From contig CABUGV010000010.1 in assembly GCA_902491215.1 (NCBI GenBank), positions 1 through 64,000 of the forward strand: DNA of 64,000 nucleotides. Reading direction: 5' to 3'. Shown piece by piece: positions 32,478 to 42,159 of this stretch (position 1 is its first letter; each line of letters begins with the position of its first letter). The position numbers and the translations under genes are program-made. The notes under the pieces were generated by a model. It ran no database searches. It was not told the DNA's origin and saw only the letters and a list, made by a program, of their open reading frames with translations. This stretch comes from 43-108 sp001915545. GTDB lineage: Bacteria > Bacteroidota > Bacteroidia > Bacteroidales > Bacteroidaceae.

Positions 32478-35411
32478 TCAATGTGGTCTGCCTGGACCCA
32501 TGCCTCCGCCTGGTCCTCTTCTGCCAGGTCCGAATCCGCCTCCAGGCATGTTCTGACCGGCTGTCTTGCCTCCGAACAGATTGAGCTTGTATATCACGTG
32601 GAGCATTGCATACTGATTGATAGAGTTGTACTCTGTATCGCTGCTCATCATTGCATTGATTGTTCTGCTGATGTTGCTCTGCTGTCCGAGTATATCGTAG
32701 ATCTGAAGAGAAATTGTCAGCGCATTGTTCTTTAGCATGCTGTGCGAGATCTGTGCATTCCAGAGAAGTTCGTTGGTGTTCATCGACGACTGGCTGTATC
32801 CTCTTCTGCTGTTCTGGCTGAGGTCGGTGGCAATCTTTGTTCCCCACGGCATGTATATGTTTGTGCTGAATCCGTAAGAGAAGTTATATGTATCGAGGTT
32901 GCTCGACTCAACAACGTTATTGCGCGAATGCGAATAGTTGATGTTTCCGTTGATTGTAAACTCAAACCAGTCGTTGCGGTATCCGAGTGACAGTCTTTCG
33001 CCAAGATTCAATTGGCGTGTCTTGGACTTGTTGATGTCATACTGCTGAGGATCGAGGTAGCTGACCTGATTGTTGTATCTCACAGATGTGAATGTGTTGA
33101 CTGTGTAATAGTGGTCGTGGTCGAGTGCAGTATTGAAGTTGAACATACCTCCGATATTCCAGTTTCCGTTGATGTTCATCGGCTGGGTTGTTTTGACACC
33201 TGTTGTCTCGTCGTACGATATCATGTTGGATATGTCATTCTTTGTCGTACTGAAGTATATGTGAGTCATGTAGCTCTGCTGACGATCAGGAATGAAGTTG
33301 TTGTAGAACAGTCTGAAGGTGTTGGTGAACGACGGTTTCAGTCCTGGATTACCTTTTTTGATGTTCAATGGGTCTGAGTCGTCTGTAATGTCAAGCAGGT
33401 TGGTCATGCTCGGCTGGCTTGTACGTCCGCGGTAGTTGAATCTCAGCTGGCTGATATCGGAGAACTTGTAGCGGAAGTCGAGTGTAGGAGTGATGTTGAA
33501 CACATCTCTGTCAATCTCAGGATACTCTTTACCCATGTACTTGTAGTTGAGTGTTGAGTACTGAGGCATAGCTTTTACTCCTACGTTGAAATTGTACTTC
33601 TTTCTTATGACACGGAACATAAGTTCGATGTCGTGGTTGTAGTTTCTGTATTCAGAGAACTGGCTGAGTGAATCGCTGAGAGTCTGCTCGTAGCCCGATT
33701 CCTGCATGAAGTCGAGTATGGCGTCAATGTCGTACTTGTTGTTGGCTAGGCTTTCCTGCAAGTCCTTGTATGCCTGGCTGTCGTAGATGAATGCCTTTCT
33801 GTCGTTCTTGTTGTAGCTGTAGCTGAACTTATAGCTGAACTGTAGGTAGGTCTGTTTCCAAAGAGGTTCGCTGTATGTGAGCTGCAATGAATAGTTGTTG
33901 CTCTCTCCTGGAGTAGTGTAGTAGCGGTTGTTGTATGTCGGAGCTTTTGCGTTCGGATCAGATGGAGTATAGAGTACTCTTGATGCTGAAAGCTGCTTGC
34001 TTTCGCTTCCGCTAAGACCTCCGCTTGCTCTGAATGTTATGTTTCGTCCGTTGCTGCTCAGCTTTCTGTTTGCCTGAAGTGATGCATTTATGGATTTGCT
34101 GTCACTGTATGTCTGTTGTATGCTTGCATTGGTGTTGACTATGTAGTCTACTATGTTGCTTGCCAAAGAGTCTGCATCTGCCAATGGATCATCGCTCAGC
34201 TCATTCGGGTCGGAGTTGAACGTTGCAGAACTGCTGGAAGAATATCCGTTGTTTACAGAGTAGCTTCCGTTTGGACGGAAAATGATATTGGTCATTGTAT
34301 CAGGTTTCCATTCAAGTTTGAAATTTGCATTTACAGATGAACTGTTGCTCAGATTTTTACTTCTGCTATTGCTGAATGCACCTGTAGAAGTTACGAAGTT
34401 TTGTGTAGCAGAGTTTGTTTCAGAATCTGTACCTTTATATCTGTATCTGATGTTTCCGTTGGTCTCCAGCTTGTCAGATGTGGTGGCAAAGTTGAAACCT
34501 GCCATTTTGCTTGTGATGAGGCCATTTCTTGCACCCCATCTTGGACCGCCGCCACCGCCTGGGAATCCCATGTCGTTGGTGTTGTTCATTGAACCTACAA
34601 GCGACATCTGGTTCTTGTTGGTAAAGCGGTTGATCATGATTTTCTCTGCATAGCGGTCTTTTGTACCGATAGAAAGATCGACATTGCCAATCCAGGCCTG
34701 ATCCATGCCTTTTTTGACTGTGAGGTCGAGAACTGTTTCTTCTTCACCGTCATCGATTCCTGTCACACGTGCAAGGTCGCTCTTGCGGTCGTATGCCTTG
34801 ATTTTATCGACCATACTTGTTGGCAGATTTTTCATTGCCACGTCAGTGTCGTCAGTAAAGAATTCCTTTCCGTCGATGAGAATTTTTGATACTTCCTTAC
34901 CGTTAATTGTAATCTTTCCATTTTCATCAACATCTGCACCAGGAAGTTTCTTTACCAATTCTTCAAGTGCAGAGCCTTCCGGTACTCTGAATGCAGAAGA
35001 GTTGTAAATGATGGAATCGCCAGATACTTGTACCTGTGCAGCTTGTGCCGTTACCACTGCGCTCTCAAGCAGTTTGGCATCGGATGTCAGTGTGATTATA
35101 CCAAGATCTTTTGAACTTTGTTTACTGTTGGTGAAGTCCAGTGAAGTAGTGTAGTTCTGAAAACCGATGTATGAGACTTTCAAAACATACTTCCCTTTTT
35201 TTATGGATTTGATATTGAATGTTCCGTCTAGGCCTGATGCCATACCAGTGACGTATGCGCTGTCTGGAAGTGACAACACCTGTATGGTGGCCATAGGTAC
35301 TACTTCTTTTGTGTCCTCTTCAATGATTTTACCTTTTACTGAATACTTTTGCGCCAATACAGAAGTTGTACTGGTTATGGCCAAAAGCAAACATATTGCT
35401 GTCCTTTTCAT
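32478..35411 (-). CDS. TonB-receptor-like outer membrane barrel protein with Gly/Pro-rich tail
   Basis: A 977-residue protein. Signal peptide (1-20, ending VLAQ), carboxypeptidase-regulatory-like domain (about 22-110), plug-like domain (about 115-225, with EGSALEELVKKLPGADVDENGKITINGKEV), then a beta-barrel of the OMP_b-brl_3 type to about 950. Typical barrel motifs include RGYSQSSMNTNELLWNAQI and a late YKLNLF strand. Unusually, the last 30 residues are a low-complexity tail rich in Gly, Pro and Arg (GGGFGPGRRGPGGGMGPGRPH) instead of ending at the terminal aromatic strand. A Gly run also occurs near 285-290. Paralogous to the barrels at 47740 and 51222. Ligand unknown. Confidence 0.82.
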   Translation of the reverse strand: MKRTAICLLLAITSTTSVLAQKYSVKGKIIEEDTKEVVPMATIQVLSLPDSAYVTGMASGLDGTFNIKSIKKGKYVLKVSYIGFQNYTTSLDFTNSKQSSKDLGIITLTSDAKLLESAVVTAQAAQVQVSGDSIIYNSSAFRVPEGSALEELVKKLPGADVDENGKITINGKEVSKILIDGKEFFTDDTDVAMKNLPTSMVDKIKAYDRKSDLARVTGIDDGEEETVLDLTVKKGMDQAWIGNVDLSIGTKDRYAEKIMINRFTNKNQMSLVGSMNNTNDMGFPGGGGGPRWGARNGLITSKMAGFNFATTSDKLETNGNIRYRYKGTDSETNSATQNFVTSTGAFSNSRSKNLSNSSSVNANFKLEWKPDTMTNIIFRPNGSYSVNNGYSSSSSATFNSDPNELSDDPLADADSLASNIVDYIVNTNASIQQTYSDSKSINASLQANRKLSSNGRNITFRASGGLSGSESKQLSASRVLYTPSDPNAKAPTYNNRYYTTPGESNNYSLQLTYSEPLWKQTYLQFSYKFSYSYNKNDRKAFIYDSQAYKDLQESLANNKYDIDAILDFMQESGYEQTLSDSLSQFSEYRNYNHDIELMFRVIRKKYNFNVGVKAMPQYSTLNYKYMGKEYPEIDRDVFNITPTLDFRYKFSDISQLRFNYRGRTSQPSMTNLLDITDDSDPLNIKKGNPGLKPSFTNTFRLFYNNFIPDRQQSYMTHIYFSTTKNDISNMISYDETTGVKTTQPMNINGNWNIGGMFNFNTALDHDHYYTVNTFTSVRYNNQVSYLDPQQYDINKSKTRQLNLGERLSLGYRNDWFEFTINGNINYSHSRNNVVESSNLDTYNFSYGFSTNIYMPWGTKIATDLSQNSRRGYSQSSMNTNELLWNAQISHSMLKNNALTISLQIYDILGQQSNISRTINAMMSSDTEYNSINQYAMLHVIYKLNLFGGKTAGQNMPGGGFGPGRRGPGGGMGPGRPH

Positions 35412-35574
35412 TTTCTTTTTATTGTGTTGTCTTAACTTTTTATCATCAATATTTGTTTCAATGTATTGTGCATGTTTTTACTTATGCTTTTTACATATTC
35501 GTGCTTTATGACTGTGTTTACTTCAAAATGTTTAATTGCAGATGCAATTTTTTTGATAAAAAGATAAAAAATAT

Positions 35575-35616
35575 CTGTATCGTGCAGCTTCAAAGTATAA
35601 AAGCTGCACGATACAG
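35575..35616 (-). terminator. Terminator of the rsmD operon
   Basis: A 16-bp perfect stem, CTGTATCGTGCAGCTT (35575-35590) with 35601-35616, followed on the minus strand by ATATTTTTT. Confidence 0.9.
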
Positions 35617-35646
35617 GTATCTTATAGTGTATTGTCTTTGATGTGT

Positions 35647-36201
35647 TTATGCCTTCTCTGCCGGCTTTTGGAAGAAAGAAAAATTCACGGCACCGTAGAC
35701 TCTGTGGTCTATCAGGTATGGGTTGTTGTCGAACTTGTGCTGTTTCCCATGTTCGAGTATAAATACTCCTCCTTCATTAAGTATGTCTTTCCCCAATATG
35801 ATGTCTGGTATATCTCCCAGTTTTTCTAATGTGTATGGGGGATCAGCAAAGATTATATCGAATTTTTCCTGATTCCTTTCTACATATTTGAAAACGTCGG
35901 CCAATACTGGTTTCCAAGCCGCATCGTTCATTTGTTTGGATACCTCTGTTAGAAATCTGTAATGCTGAAAGTCTTTTTCTACAGAAATCACTTTCCCGCA
36001 ACCTCTAGAAAGAAATTCCAGACCGATGCTTCCTGTTCCAGCAAAAAGGTCGAGCGCGGTTGGAGCATCGTCGAAGTCGAAATAAACGTTGCTGAGAATA
36101 TTAAACAGATTCTCTTTGGCAAAGTCGGTAGTAGGCCGGGCCTTGAAACTGCGTGGCACGTCGAATCTTTTGTGCTTGTATTTTCCTCCGATTATTCTCA
36201 T
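35647..36201 (-). CDS. rsmD: 16S rRNA (guanine966-N2)-methyltransferase RsmD
   Basis: A 184-residue SAM-dependent enzyme that methylates G966 of 16S rRNA. The start MRIIGGKYKHKRF is typical. The SAM-binding loop is LDLFAGTGSIGLEFLSRG (about 50-67), the acidic strand VISVEKD follows, and the catalytic motif is IIFADPPY (about 115-122). Third gene of a minus-strand set with DUF3822 (17 bases upstream) and the gene at 37018. Confidence 0.92.
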   Translation of the reverse strand: MRIIGGKYKHKRFDVPRSFKARPTTDFAKENLFNILSNVYFDFDDAPTALDLFAGTGSIGLEFLSRGCGKVISVEKDFQHYRFLTEVSKQMNDAAWKPVLADVFKYVERNQEKFDIIFADPPYTLEKLGDIPDIILGKDILNEGGVFILEHGKQHKFDNNPYLIDHRVYGAVNFSFFQKPAEKA

Positions 36202-36218
36202 GGCGTGCTTTTATTATT

Positions 36219-37055
36219 TTATAGTCCGCAAACCAGCAATGTCTGCAGGTCATAAGGAATCATGGCCGTTTTCATTGCTTTGGTGTATTTGTAATCATTC
36301 TCTCTATCCATAAGGGTTACATCCTTGACGAACATGCTCATCTTATCTGCGAGTTCATATCTGTTGTCGCAGTCTCCGACAATGCACAATTTATCTTCAA
36401 GCTGGTCCATGCCCAAGTTCTTCCATACGTTGAGAATGTAATACTGATTGTCTTCCGTATTTTTAGACTCAAAAGAATTTATGAATATCATCCTGCCTTG
36501 ATTGAAGCAGAATAGCGTCATTTCATTTTCATGCACATACGCAAACATCTTCTTTCCTTTTCCAGACAGGCTCTTTTCGCTTAGATATTCTATCAGTGTA
36601 CTGGCGGAAGCATAGAAGCGTGCATTTGGAAAATCGTCAAGAAGAAGCTGGTATACGTTTTTGTCGAATCCGAATATTATTGCAATTCCAGATCTGCGCA
36701 GTACATTGAAGCTTACGTGGTTGGCTTTGTCTTTTGGAAAATTGTATTTATATATGTCTTCAATGTTGTCACTGTTGAATGCCATTGTCGGGACGACAGT
36801 GAAGTGCGTATTGGTTATGAGTATGTTGACGCGTTTGTATGGAGCCTTCAATATGTCTTCATTCTGCAGAGCCTCTTTCAGATTTGCTGCAAGCGATATG
36901 GTCGGCTTTATTCTGTACTCGACATACTTGTAAGGCGATTTGTCTGTTGGTGTATACACACAAAAAGAAAGTCCACCCGCACAAATGCGAATGGACAGAC
37001 TTTTATTTTGAATTTGATTATTCCCAGTTTCCTGCATTTTTGTTGCTTGGATCAT
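36219..37055 (-). CDS. DUF3822-family protein
   Basis: A 278-residue cytoplasmic protein of a Bacteroidetes family that nearly always sits beside rsmD. Start region NKSLSIRICAGGLSFCVYTPT, then LITNTHFTVVPTMAF, FPKDKANHVSFNVLRRSGIAIIFGF and a tail LMDRENDYKYTKAMKTAMIPYDLQTLLVCGL are family-like. The ATG at 37055 overlaps the previous gene by 38 bases; an ATG at 37037 is an alternative. Function unknown. Confidence 0.8.
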   Translation of the reverse strand: MIQATKMQETGNNQIQNKSLSIRICAGGLSFCVYTPTDKSPYKYVEYRIKPTISLAANLKEALQNEDILKAPYKRVNILITNTHFTVVPTMAFNSDNIEDIYKYNFPKDKANHVSFNVLRRSGIAIIFGFDKNVYQLLLDDFPNARFYASASTLIEYLSEKSLSGKGKKMFAYVHENEMTLFCFNQGRMIFINSFESKNTEDNQYYILNVWKNLGMDQLEDKLCIVGDCDNRYELADKMSMFVKDVTLMDRENDYKYTKAMKTAMIPYDLQTLLVCGL

Positions 37056-37713
37056 TTAAGTCACCGATTTTTAAACCGTACCAGTTACCTTCTGTGTCAT
37101 CAGCATTGTCTTCGAAAAGGTCTGCTTTGTTCTTACCAGCTTTCTTGAGATCGATTTTCAAGTTCTTGATTTTCTTTGCATCCATACCGTCAAGGTAGTC
37201 ATCAAGTGAAGCTCGTATTTCAATCAATACATCCCATTCGTTTGATTTGAGGTTGAATGCAGGCTTCTTTCTCATCTGTATCAAAGCACCCTTTTTGCCG
37301 ACTGGTACATATTTCATTGAGTCTGGATTCTTTATTCCCAATATCTCTGCAGTAGAAACCCAAACTGTATCACGTACGAATCCTGGCAATTTCATCTCCA
37401 GAGCTTTTTCTTCTGTCATACCCTCTTCAAGCTGTTCGTCTGTGAGTACACCTTCCTTTATGATTTTGTCGATTGTTTTTCCGTTCTTTACGAAATCGAT
37501 AAGGGAATCAATGTCACCGCAATACTCACCGCGATGAGTCATTTTGAACTTTTCCTGAGCATCTCTGATGTTCATCAGCGCTTGCTTCACTTTGTTTTCT
37601 CTTGCAGTTTTCTCTTGGTCAAAAGAGACTTCTGTCCAAATGCTCATGCAGCATGCAAATACAAGTGCAATCGCGCAAACAGATAAAAGAAGATTGATAT
37701 AAATCCTTTTCAT
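37018..37713 (-). CDS. Membrane-anchored protein of unknown function
   Basis: A 231-residue protein with one N-terminal hydrophobic segment (about 5-27, containing ALVFACCM). The following KQALMNIRDAQEKFKMTHRGEYC recalls the helix of type II pseudopilins, where a similar stretch follows the membrane segment, but no prepilin-peptidase site (GFxxxE) is seen, so this is only a likeness. The rest is charged. First gene of the operon 37018-36219-35647, with a four-base overlap-like junction into DUF3822. Confidence 0.6.
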   Translation of the reverse strand: MKRIYINLLLSVCAIALVFACCMSIWTEVSFDQEKTARENKVKQALMNIRDAQEKFKMTHRGEYCGDIDSLIDFVKNGKTIDKIIKEGVLTDEQLEEGMTEEKALEMKLPGFVRDTVWVSTAEILGIKNPDSMKYVPVGKKGALIQMRKKPAFNLKSNEWDVLIEIRASLDDYLDGMDAKKIKNLKIDLKKAGKNKADLFEDNADDTEGNWYGLKIGDLNDPSNKNAGNWE

Positions 37714-37807
37714 GATATGTTATACATTTTTTTGTTATATTCGTGTCGCAAAAATAAGGAATTTATACGAAATGCAGCAAACACTGCCGACTTTTTTTCA
37801 CAAATCG

Positions 37808-39289
37808 ATGATTAAAACTTATCTAAAGGAACAAATACTATTCAATTTCGGATTTAAGCCCACTTCAGACCAGATGAAGGCTGTCGAGGCGTTTGCCGAT
37901 TTCGTATTATCAGACGATAATGACAAGGCTTTTATTCTTAGAGGATACGCCGGAACCGGAAAAACTTCACTTGTTGCCGCTTTTGTGAAGACAATGGAGA
38001 GTTTGGAACGTGCCTGTGTACTTATGGCGCCTACCGGTCGTGCAGCAAAGGTGCTGTCTTCCTATTCAGGTCATAAGGCATATACTGTTCACAAACGTAT
38101 TTATCGTCAGCAGACAAGTGATGTGGATTCTATGTTTTCGTTGGGCTATAATGCATTGCGTCAGTCGCTTTTCATTGTAGATGAAGCTTCGATGATTTCC
38201 AATGACGGACTTTCAGGCTCAATGTATGGAACCGGCCGTCTTCTTGACGATCTTGTTCATTTTGTCTACGGTGGTACAGGATGTCGTCTGCTTCTAATCG
38301 GTGACAGCGCACAGCTCCCTCCGGTTGGTGAAGAAGACAGCCCGGCCCTTTCTTCCGATTTTATGGAAAGTTATGGACTGGATGTTTCCTGTGTAGAACT
38401 CAAAACGGTGGTACGCCAAGAAGATAAGTCTGGAATATTGTGGAATGCCACGAATATTCGCAGAATGATTGCTTCTGAAGAATTTCTTACTTTTCCACTG
38501 GTGCGATTCTATGGATTTCACGATGTCGTCAATGTTCCCGGCAATGAGCTTATAGAGTGTCTTGGTAGCTGTTATTCGCGCGATGGACTTGACGAAACCA
38601 TAGTGATAAGTCGCTCGAACAAACGTGCTAATATCTATAATCAAGGCATACGCAACCAAATACTTTATAGGGAAGAGGAACTTTCGTGTGGTGACATGCT
38701 GATGATTGCCAAAAACAATTATTATTGGCCGGAGCAGGATAAGGACGAGAACGGCAAAAAGGTGTGCCCGATGGACTTTATTGCCAACGGAGATATAGCT
38801 GTGGTAAGGCGAATATGTAATGAAAGGATGCTTTACGGATTTCGTTTCGCCACATGCGTGCTTACCTTTCCCGATTATGATGATTATGAAATGGAAACCT
38901 ATGTTCTTCTTGATACTTTGCATACTGAGGCACCCGCTCTTACACGCGAACAGAATGAAAAACTTTTTGCAGGAGTATTTGAAGACTATTCTGATATCAG
39001 TACAAAACGCGAACGTATGAAGAAGATGCGTGAAGATCCATACTTCAACGCACTTCAGATAAAGTATGCCTACGCCGTCACTTGCCACAAGGCACAAGGT
39101 GGTCAGTGGACAAATGTCTTTGTCGACCAAGGATATGTGACTGAAGATTTTCTTGGCGTCGATTATTTCCGGTGGTTGTATACTGCGTTCACCCGAGCTA
39201 CAGGCATGCTGTATCTTGTGAATTGGCGTGAAGAGCAGACTTTGCTTGAGGCTGATTCAGAGAAAGATGTCACAGAAGATGATTTTTAG
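37808..39289 (+). CDS. RecD-like / UvrD-fold ATP-dependent DNA helicase
   Basis: A 493-residue superfamily-1 helicase. Walker A GYAGTGKTSL (about 44-53), motif Ib PTGRAAKVLS, Walker B with LFIVDEASMIS, GDSAQLPPVG as motif III, and C-terminal motifs V/VI CHKAQGGQWTNVFVD and YTAFTRATGMLYLV. The C-terminal UvrD-like domain is as in Bacteroidetes exodeoxyribonuclease V subunit alpha-like proteins. It lacks the long N-terminus of RecD2. The frame is open from 37712; MIKTYLKEQILFNFGF at 37808 fits homologues best (an ATG at 37772 is possible). Role in repair or recombination inferred from family. Confidence 0.82.
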   Translation: MIKTYLKEQILFNFGFKPTSDQMKAVEAFADFVLSDDNDKAFILRGYAGTGKTSLVAAFVKTMESLERACVLMAPTGRAAKVLSSYSGHKAYTVHKRIYRQQTSDVDSMFSLGYNALRQSLFIVDEASMISNDGLSGSMYGTGRLLDDLVHFVYGGTGCRLLLIGDSAQLPPVGEEDSPALSSDFMESYGLDVSCVELKTVVRQEDKSGILWNATNIRRMIASEEFLTFPLVRFYGFHDVVNVPGNELIECLGSCYSRDGLDETIVISRSNKRANIYNQGIRNQILYREEELSCGDMLMIAKNNYYWPEQDKDENGKKVCPMDFIANGDIAVVRRICNERMLYGFRFATCVLTFPDYDDYEMETYVLLDTLHTEAPALTREQNEKLFAGVFEDYSDISTKRERMKKMREDPYFNALQIKYAYAVTCHKAQGGQWTNVFVDQGYVTEDFLGVDYFRWLYTAFTRATGMLYLVNWREEQTLLEADSEKDVTEDDF

Positions 39290-39325
39290 AATTGAATATC
39301 AATATTACAAATAAAGATTGTTATT

Positions 39326-39832
39326 ATGAAAGAAATTAATGTGTCCGAGTTGAAGGACAATATGTTTGATGCCATAGGCAAGGAATGGATGCTGGTTACA
39401 GCAGGCAACTCTTCAAGTTTCAACACAATGACGGCCAGTTGGGGCGGGGTAGGCGTGCTTTGGGGCAAGCCCGTTGCATTTATCTTCATTCGTCCGGAAC
39501 GTTATATCCGTGAGTTCATTGAACGTGAGAACGGTCTCACGCTGTCTTTCCTAGGCGAAGCACATCGCGACGTACACAGCATCTGCGGTTCAAAGTCTGG
39601 CCGTGACATTGACAAAGTAGCAGCAACAGGATTGAAGCCTATATTTACAGAAGAAGGTAATGTTACTTTCGAACAGTCCAGAATGACTCTTGAATGCCGT
39701 AAACTGTATGAACAGTCTATTAGTGCTGACAATTTCATTGACAAGGATATGGTAGACCGTTGGTATGGAGAGAAAGGCGGTATGCACATTATGTATGTGC
39801 TTGAGATAGAACATGTCTGGGTCAATGAGTAA
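39326..39832 (+). CDS. Flavin reductase family protein
   Basis: A 168-residue cytoplasmic FMN-binding split-barrel protein. Motifs TAGNSSSFNTMTASWGGVGVLWGKPV and FIFIRPERYIREFI are those of flavin-reductase-like proteins in anaerobes. The partner enzyme is unknown. It follows the helicase by 36 bases and may be cotranscribed. Confidence 0.8.
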   Translation: MKEINVSELKDNMFDAIGKEWMLVTAGNSSSFNTMTASWGGVGVLWGKPVAFIFIRPERYIREFIERENGLTLSFLGEAHRDVHSICGSKSGRDIDKVAATGLKPIFTEEGNVTFEQSRMTLECRKLYEQSISADNFIDKDMVDRWYGEKGGMHIMYVLEIEHVWVNE

Positions 39833-39855
39833 AGGTGAGTATATAATTGTATAAC

Positions 39856-39910
39856 AAAAATGAAGGCGACAGGTATACCTACAAAGCGGTTTCCTGTCGC
39901 CTTCATTTTT
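39856..39910. terminator. Bidirectional terminator
   Basis: An 18-bp perfect stem, AAAAATGAAGGCGACAGG (39856-39873) with 39893-39910, between convergent genes; A- and T-runs on both sides. Confidence 0.92.
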
Positions 39911-39928
39911 GTGTGGTGTCTATATTGC

Positions 39929-41053
39929 TTATTTAACAATTACCAATTCATAATCTCTTGATCCGAGACCTATTTCTTCGCCATACTCAAGTCCTGCCTG
40001 CCAGTTGGTATCCGGATGTATGATGTGGAATTTATCTTCACCTTCATGAGCACATCCGTGGTGCTTTTCTGTGAGCATGTTTTCGGTTCTCAGTGATGGA
40101 GCCTTGTTTACAAGGTCTGCGCAAGCCTGATCCAGTGCAATAGGGTCGAACGAAGCTGCTATGCCGAGATCCGGTACAATAGCCGCGTCGTTATGGTTCC
40201 AGCAGTCGCACTCAGGGCTTACCTGCATGATGAAGCTTATGTGGAAGTTCGGCTTGTCCTTTAATACGGCTTTAGTATATTCGGCAATCTTGTAGTTGAG
40301 GTTTTCTGATGTGTCATAGCTGGAAACCACAGCCGCTTCGTGCTGGCAGAGTGCCACGCACTGTCCGCAGCCGACACATTTGTTGTAATCGATAACAGCC
40401 TTTCTGTCCTCATTCACGTGTATGGCATCATGTGCACAGTGCTTTTCGCATATCTTGCATCCGATACATTTTTCCGCGTCAACCTTTGGCTGAGCCGAAG
40501 CATGCAGTTCCAATTTTCCAGGTACACTTGCTGCACCCATTCCCAGGTTTTTCAAAGCACCTCCGAAGCCGGCCATCTCGTGTCCCTTGAAGTGGTTCAT
40601 GGATATCACTATGTCTGCATCTGCTATTGCAGTTCCGATTTTTGGAGCTTTGCAGTATTTTCCGTCTATTTCAATTTCTCTCTGGTCAGTTCCTTTCAGA
40701 CCATCGGCAATAATCACATTGCACTGTGCAGAAATAGGGTTGAAACCGTTTGTCATAGCGGCCTCCAGATGATCTACAGCATTCGAACGGCCGCCACTGT
40801 ATAGTGTATTGCTGTCAGTGAGGAACGGTTTGCCTCCGAGTTCTCTGATCAGTTTTGCCAAAGCTGCGGCAAAGTTCGGACGTATATAAGCCACGTTGCC
40901 TGGTTCGCCGAAGTGAATCTTTATTGCTACAAACTGATCTTTAAAATCAATCTTCTCTATTCCTGCGCGCTTTGCAACCTTTATCATCTTGTTGATCAGG
41001 TTGTTTTGAGGATTGGTGCGCATGTCTGTAAAGTAAACCTTGCTTGTTCCCAT
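39929..41053 (-). CDS. DUF362 domain protein with two 4Fe-4S clusters
   Basis: A 374-residue protein. The DUF362 part (about 1-190) includes AIKIHFGEPGNVAYIRP and VISMNHFKGHEMAGFGGALKNLGMG. Two ferredoxin motifs follow: CIGCKICEKHCAHDAIH and CVGCGQCVALCQHEA, binding two [4Fe-4S] clusters. The family is widespread in anaerobes; its electron partner is unknown. The frame opens at 41137, but a -7 box at 41109-41116 lies within it, so the ATG at 41053 (MGTSKVYFTDMRT) is taken. Confidence 0.85.
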   Translation of the reverse strand: MGTSKVYFTDMRTNPQNNLINKMIKVAKRAGIEKIDFKDQFVAIKIHFGEPGNVAYIRPNFAAALAKLIRELGGKPFLTDSNTLYSGGRSNAVDHLEAAMTNGFNPISAQCNVIIADGLKGTDQREIEIDGKYCKAPKIGTAIADADIVISMNHFKGHEMAGFGGALKNLGMGAASVPGKLELHASAQPKVDAEKCIGCKICEKHCAHDAIHVNEDRKAVIDYNKCVGCGQCVALCQHEAAVVSSYDTSENLNYKIAEYTKAVLKDKPNFHISFIMQVSPECDCWNHNDAAIVPDLGIAASFDPIALDQACADLVNKAPSLRTENMLTEKHHGCAHEGEDKFHIIHPDTNWQAGLEYGEEIGLGSRDYELVIVK

Positions 41054-41108
41054 AATCTTCTGTGATAATCTTTCCTTATACGTATATGCCTTTGTGTATG
41101 GCATTATG

Positions 41109-41116
41109 CAAATATA
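41109..41116 (-). promoter_or_regulatory. -7 box of the DUF362 gene
   Basis: TATATTTG on the minus strand; fixes the start at 41053. Confidence 0.6.
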
Positions 41117-41235
41117 GCTGTTTTTGCCCATATTCACCTCTTTTCAATGTTTGCAAAAATGCTTTTGTATCATCTTATGCAAACAATAATCAATAGTCAT
41201 CTTATGTTTGGATATTGTATGAACACGCATTTTGT

Positions 41236-41243
41236 TATTTTTG
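41236..41243 (+). promoter_or_regulatory. -7 box of yaaA
   Basis: TATTTTTG with a TTG 18 bases upstream (41215-41217); the ATG at 41274 lies 30 bases after. Confidence 0.6.
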
Positions 41244-41273
41244 TACGTGAAAACTCATAACAACATAGGATAT

Positions 41274-42032
41274 ATGATAGTTTATTTATCGTGTGCAAAG
41301 ATTATGGCCGAGGTGTGCGATAGATCCTTGGAATCGATTTCAACCGAACCGCACTTCTTGAAGCATGCCGAAGATAATGCAGTTCGTATGGCTTCGTGTA
41401 CACCTTTTGAGATTTCCTCAATGCTTGGTGTAAACGAAAGCATTGCCTTGGATGTATGGAATCGTTATCAGCACTTTTTTGATGCATCTGTATCAGCGCT
41501 TCCTGCTGTATTTGCCTATGACGGGATGGCATTTCGCAAGCTTTCACCGGAAACTATGACTGATGACGATCTGGTGTATGCCAATTCTCACCTTTTTATA
41601 GCTTCGTTCCTTTATGGTTTGCTGCGCCCGCTGGATGTTGTCAAGCGTTATCGTCTTGAGGGTAATGTTGTACTTCCTGGCCGTGACGGAGTAAATATGT
41701 TTGCATATTGGAAACCTCTTCTTACAGATTTCTTTATAGACAGGATAAAGGCCGATGACGGTATACTGGTGAACCTTGCCAGCGATGAAATGAAAAATAT
41801 GGTTGATTGGAAACGCGTCTGCCGTGAGGTCAAGGTTATTAGTCCTTCATTTCGTGTTGCAAAGAACGGACGACTACGCACTGTCGTAGTTTATGCTAAG
41901 ATGTGTAGAGGTGCCATGGCACGTTATATACTTGAAAATCGTTTGACAGATCCTGAACAGCTGAAATCCTTTGAATTTGAAGGCTTCAGGCACGATTCTT
42001 CTTCAGGTGAATTTGATTTCAACTTACTTTGA
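41274..42032 (+). CDS. yaaA: YaaA-family peroxide stress protein
   Basis: A 252-residue protein of the UPF0246/YaaA family. In E. coli YaaA lowers intracellular iron during hydrogen peroxide stress and has a DNA-binding fold. Family strands seen: MIVYLSCAKIM at the start (usual form ISPAK), ALPAVFAYDGMAFRKL, LRPLDVVKRYRLE, ILVNLASDEMKNMVDW and FRVAKNGRLRTVVVYAKMCRGAMARY, ending GFRHDSSSGEFDFN. The role is transferred from E. coli. Confidence 0.85.
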   Translation: MIVYLSCAKIMAEVCDRSLESISTEPHFLKHAEDNAVRMASCTPFEISSMLGVNESIALDVWNRYQHFFDASVSALPAVFAYDGMAFRKLSPETMTDDDLVYANSHLFIASFLYGLLRPLDVVKRYRLEGNVVLPGRDGVNMFAYWKPLLTDFFIDRIKADDGILVNLASDEMKNMVDWKRVCREVKVISPSFRVAKNGRLRTVVVYAKMCRGAMARYILENRLTDPEQLKSFEFEGFRHDSSSGEFDFNLL

Positions 42033-42075
42033 TTTTGTATGCAAGCAAGATTCTGGTAGATAAATTATACCTATA

Positions 42076-42126
42076 AAAAAGAGAATCCCAGTCATGACTT
42101 AGGCGTCAGACAGGGATTCTCTTTTT
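42076..42126. terminator. Bidirectional terminator between yaaA and alaS
   Basis: AAAAAGAGAATCCC (42076-42089) pairs with GGGATTCTCTTTTT (42113-42126); convergent genes on both sides. Confidence 0.9.
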
Positions 42127-42159
42127 ATTTATATGCAGAAATACATCTGCTTGCGTTTT

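Noticed and set aside
37018..37713. Type II pseudopilin
   Set aside because: The helix after the membrane segment resembles pseudopilins, but there is no GFxxxE prepilin site and no secretion genes nearby.
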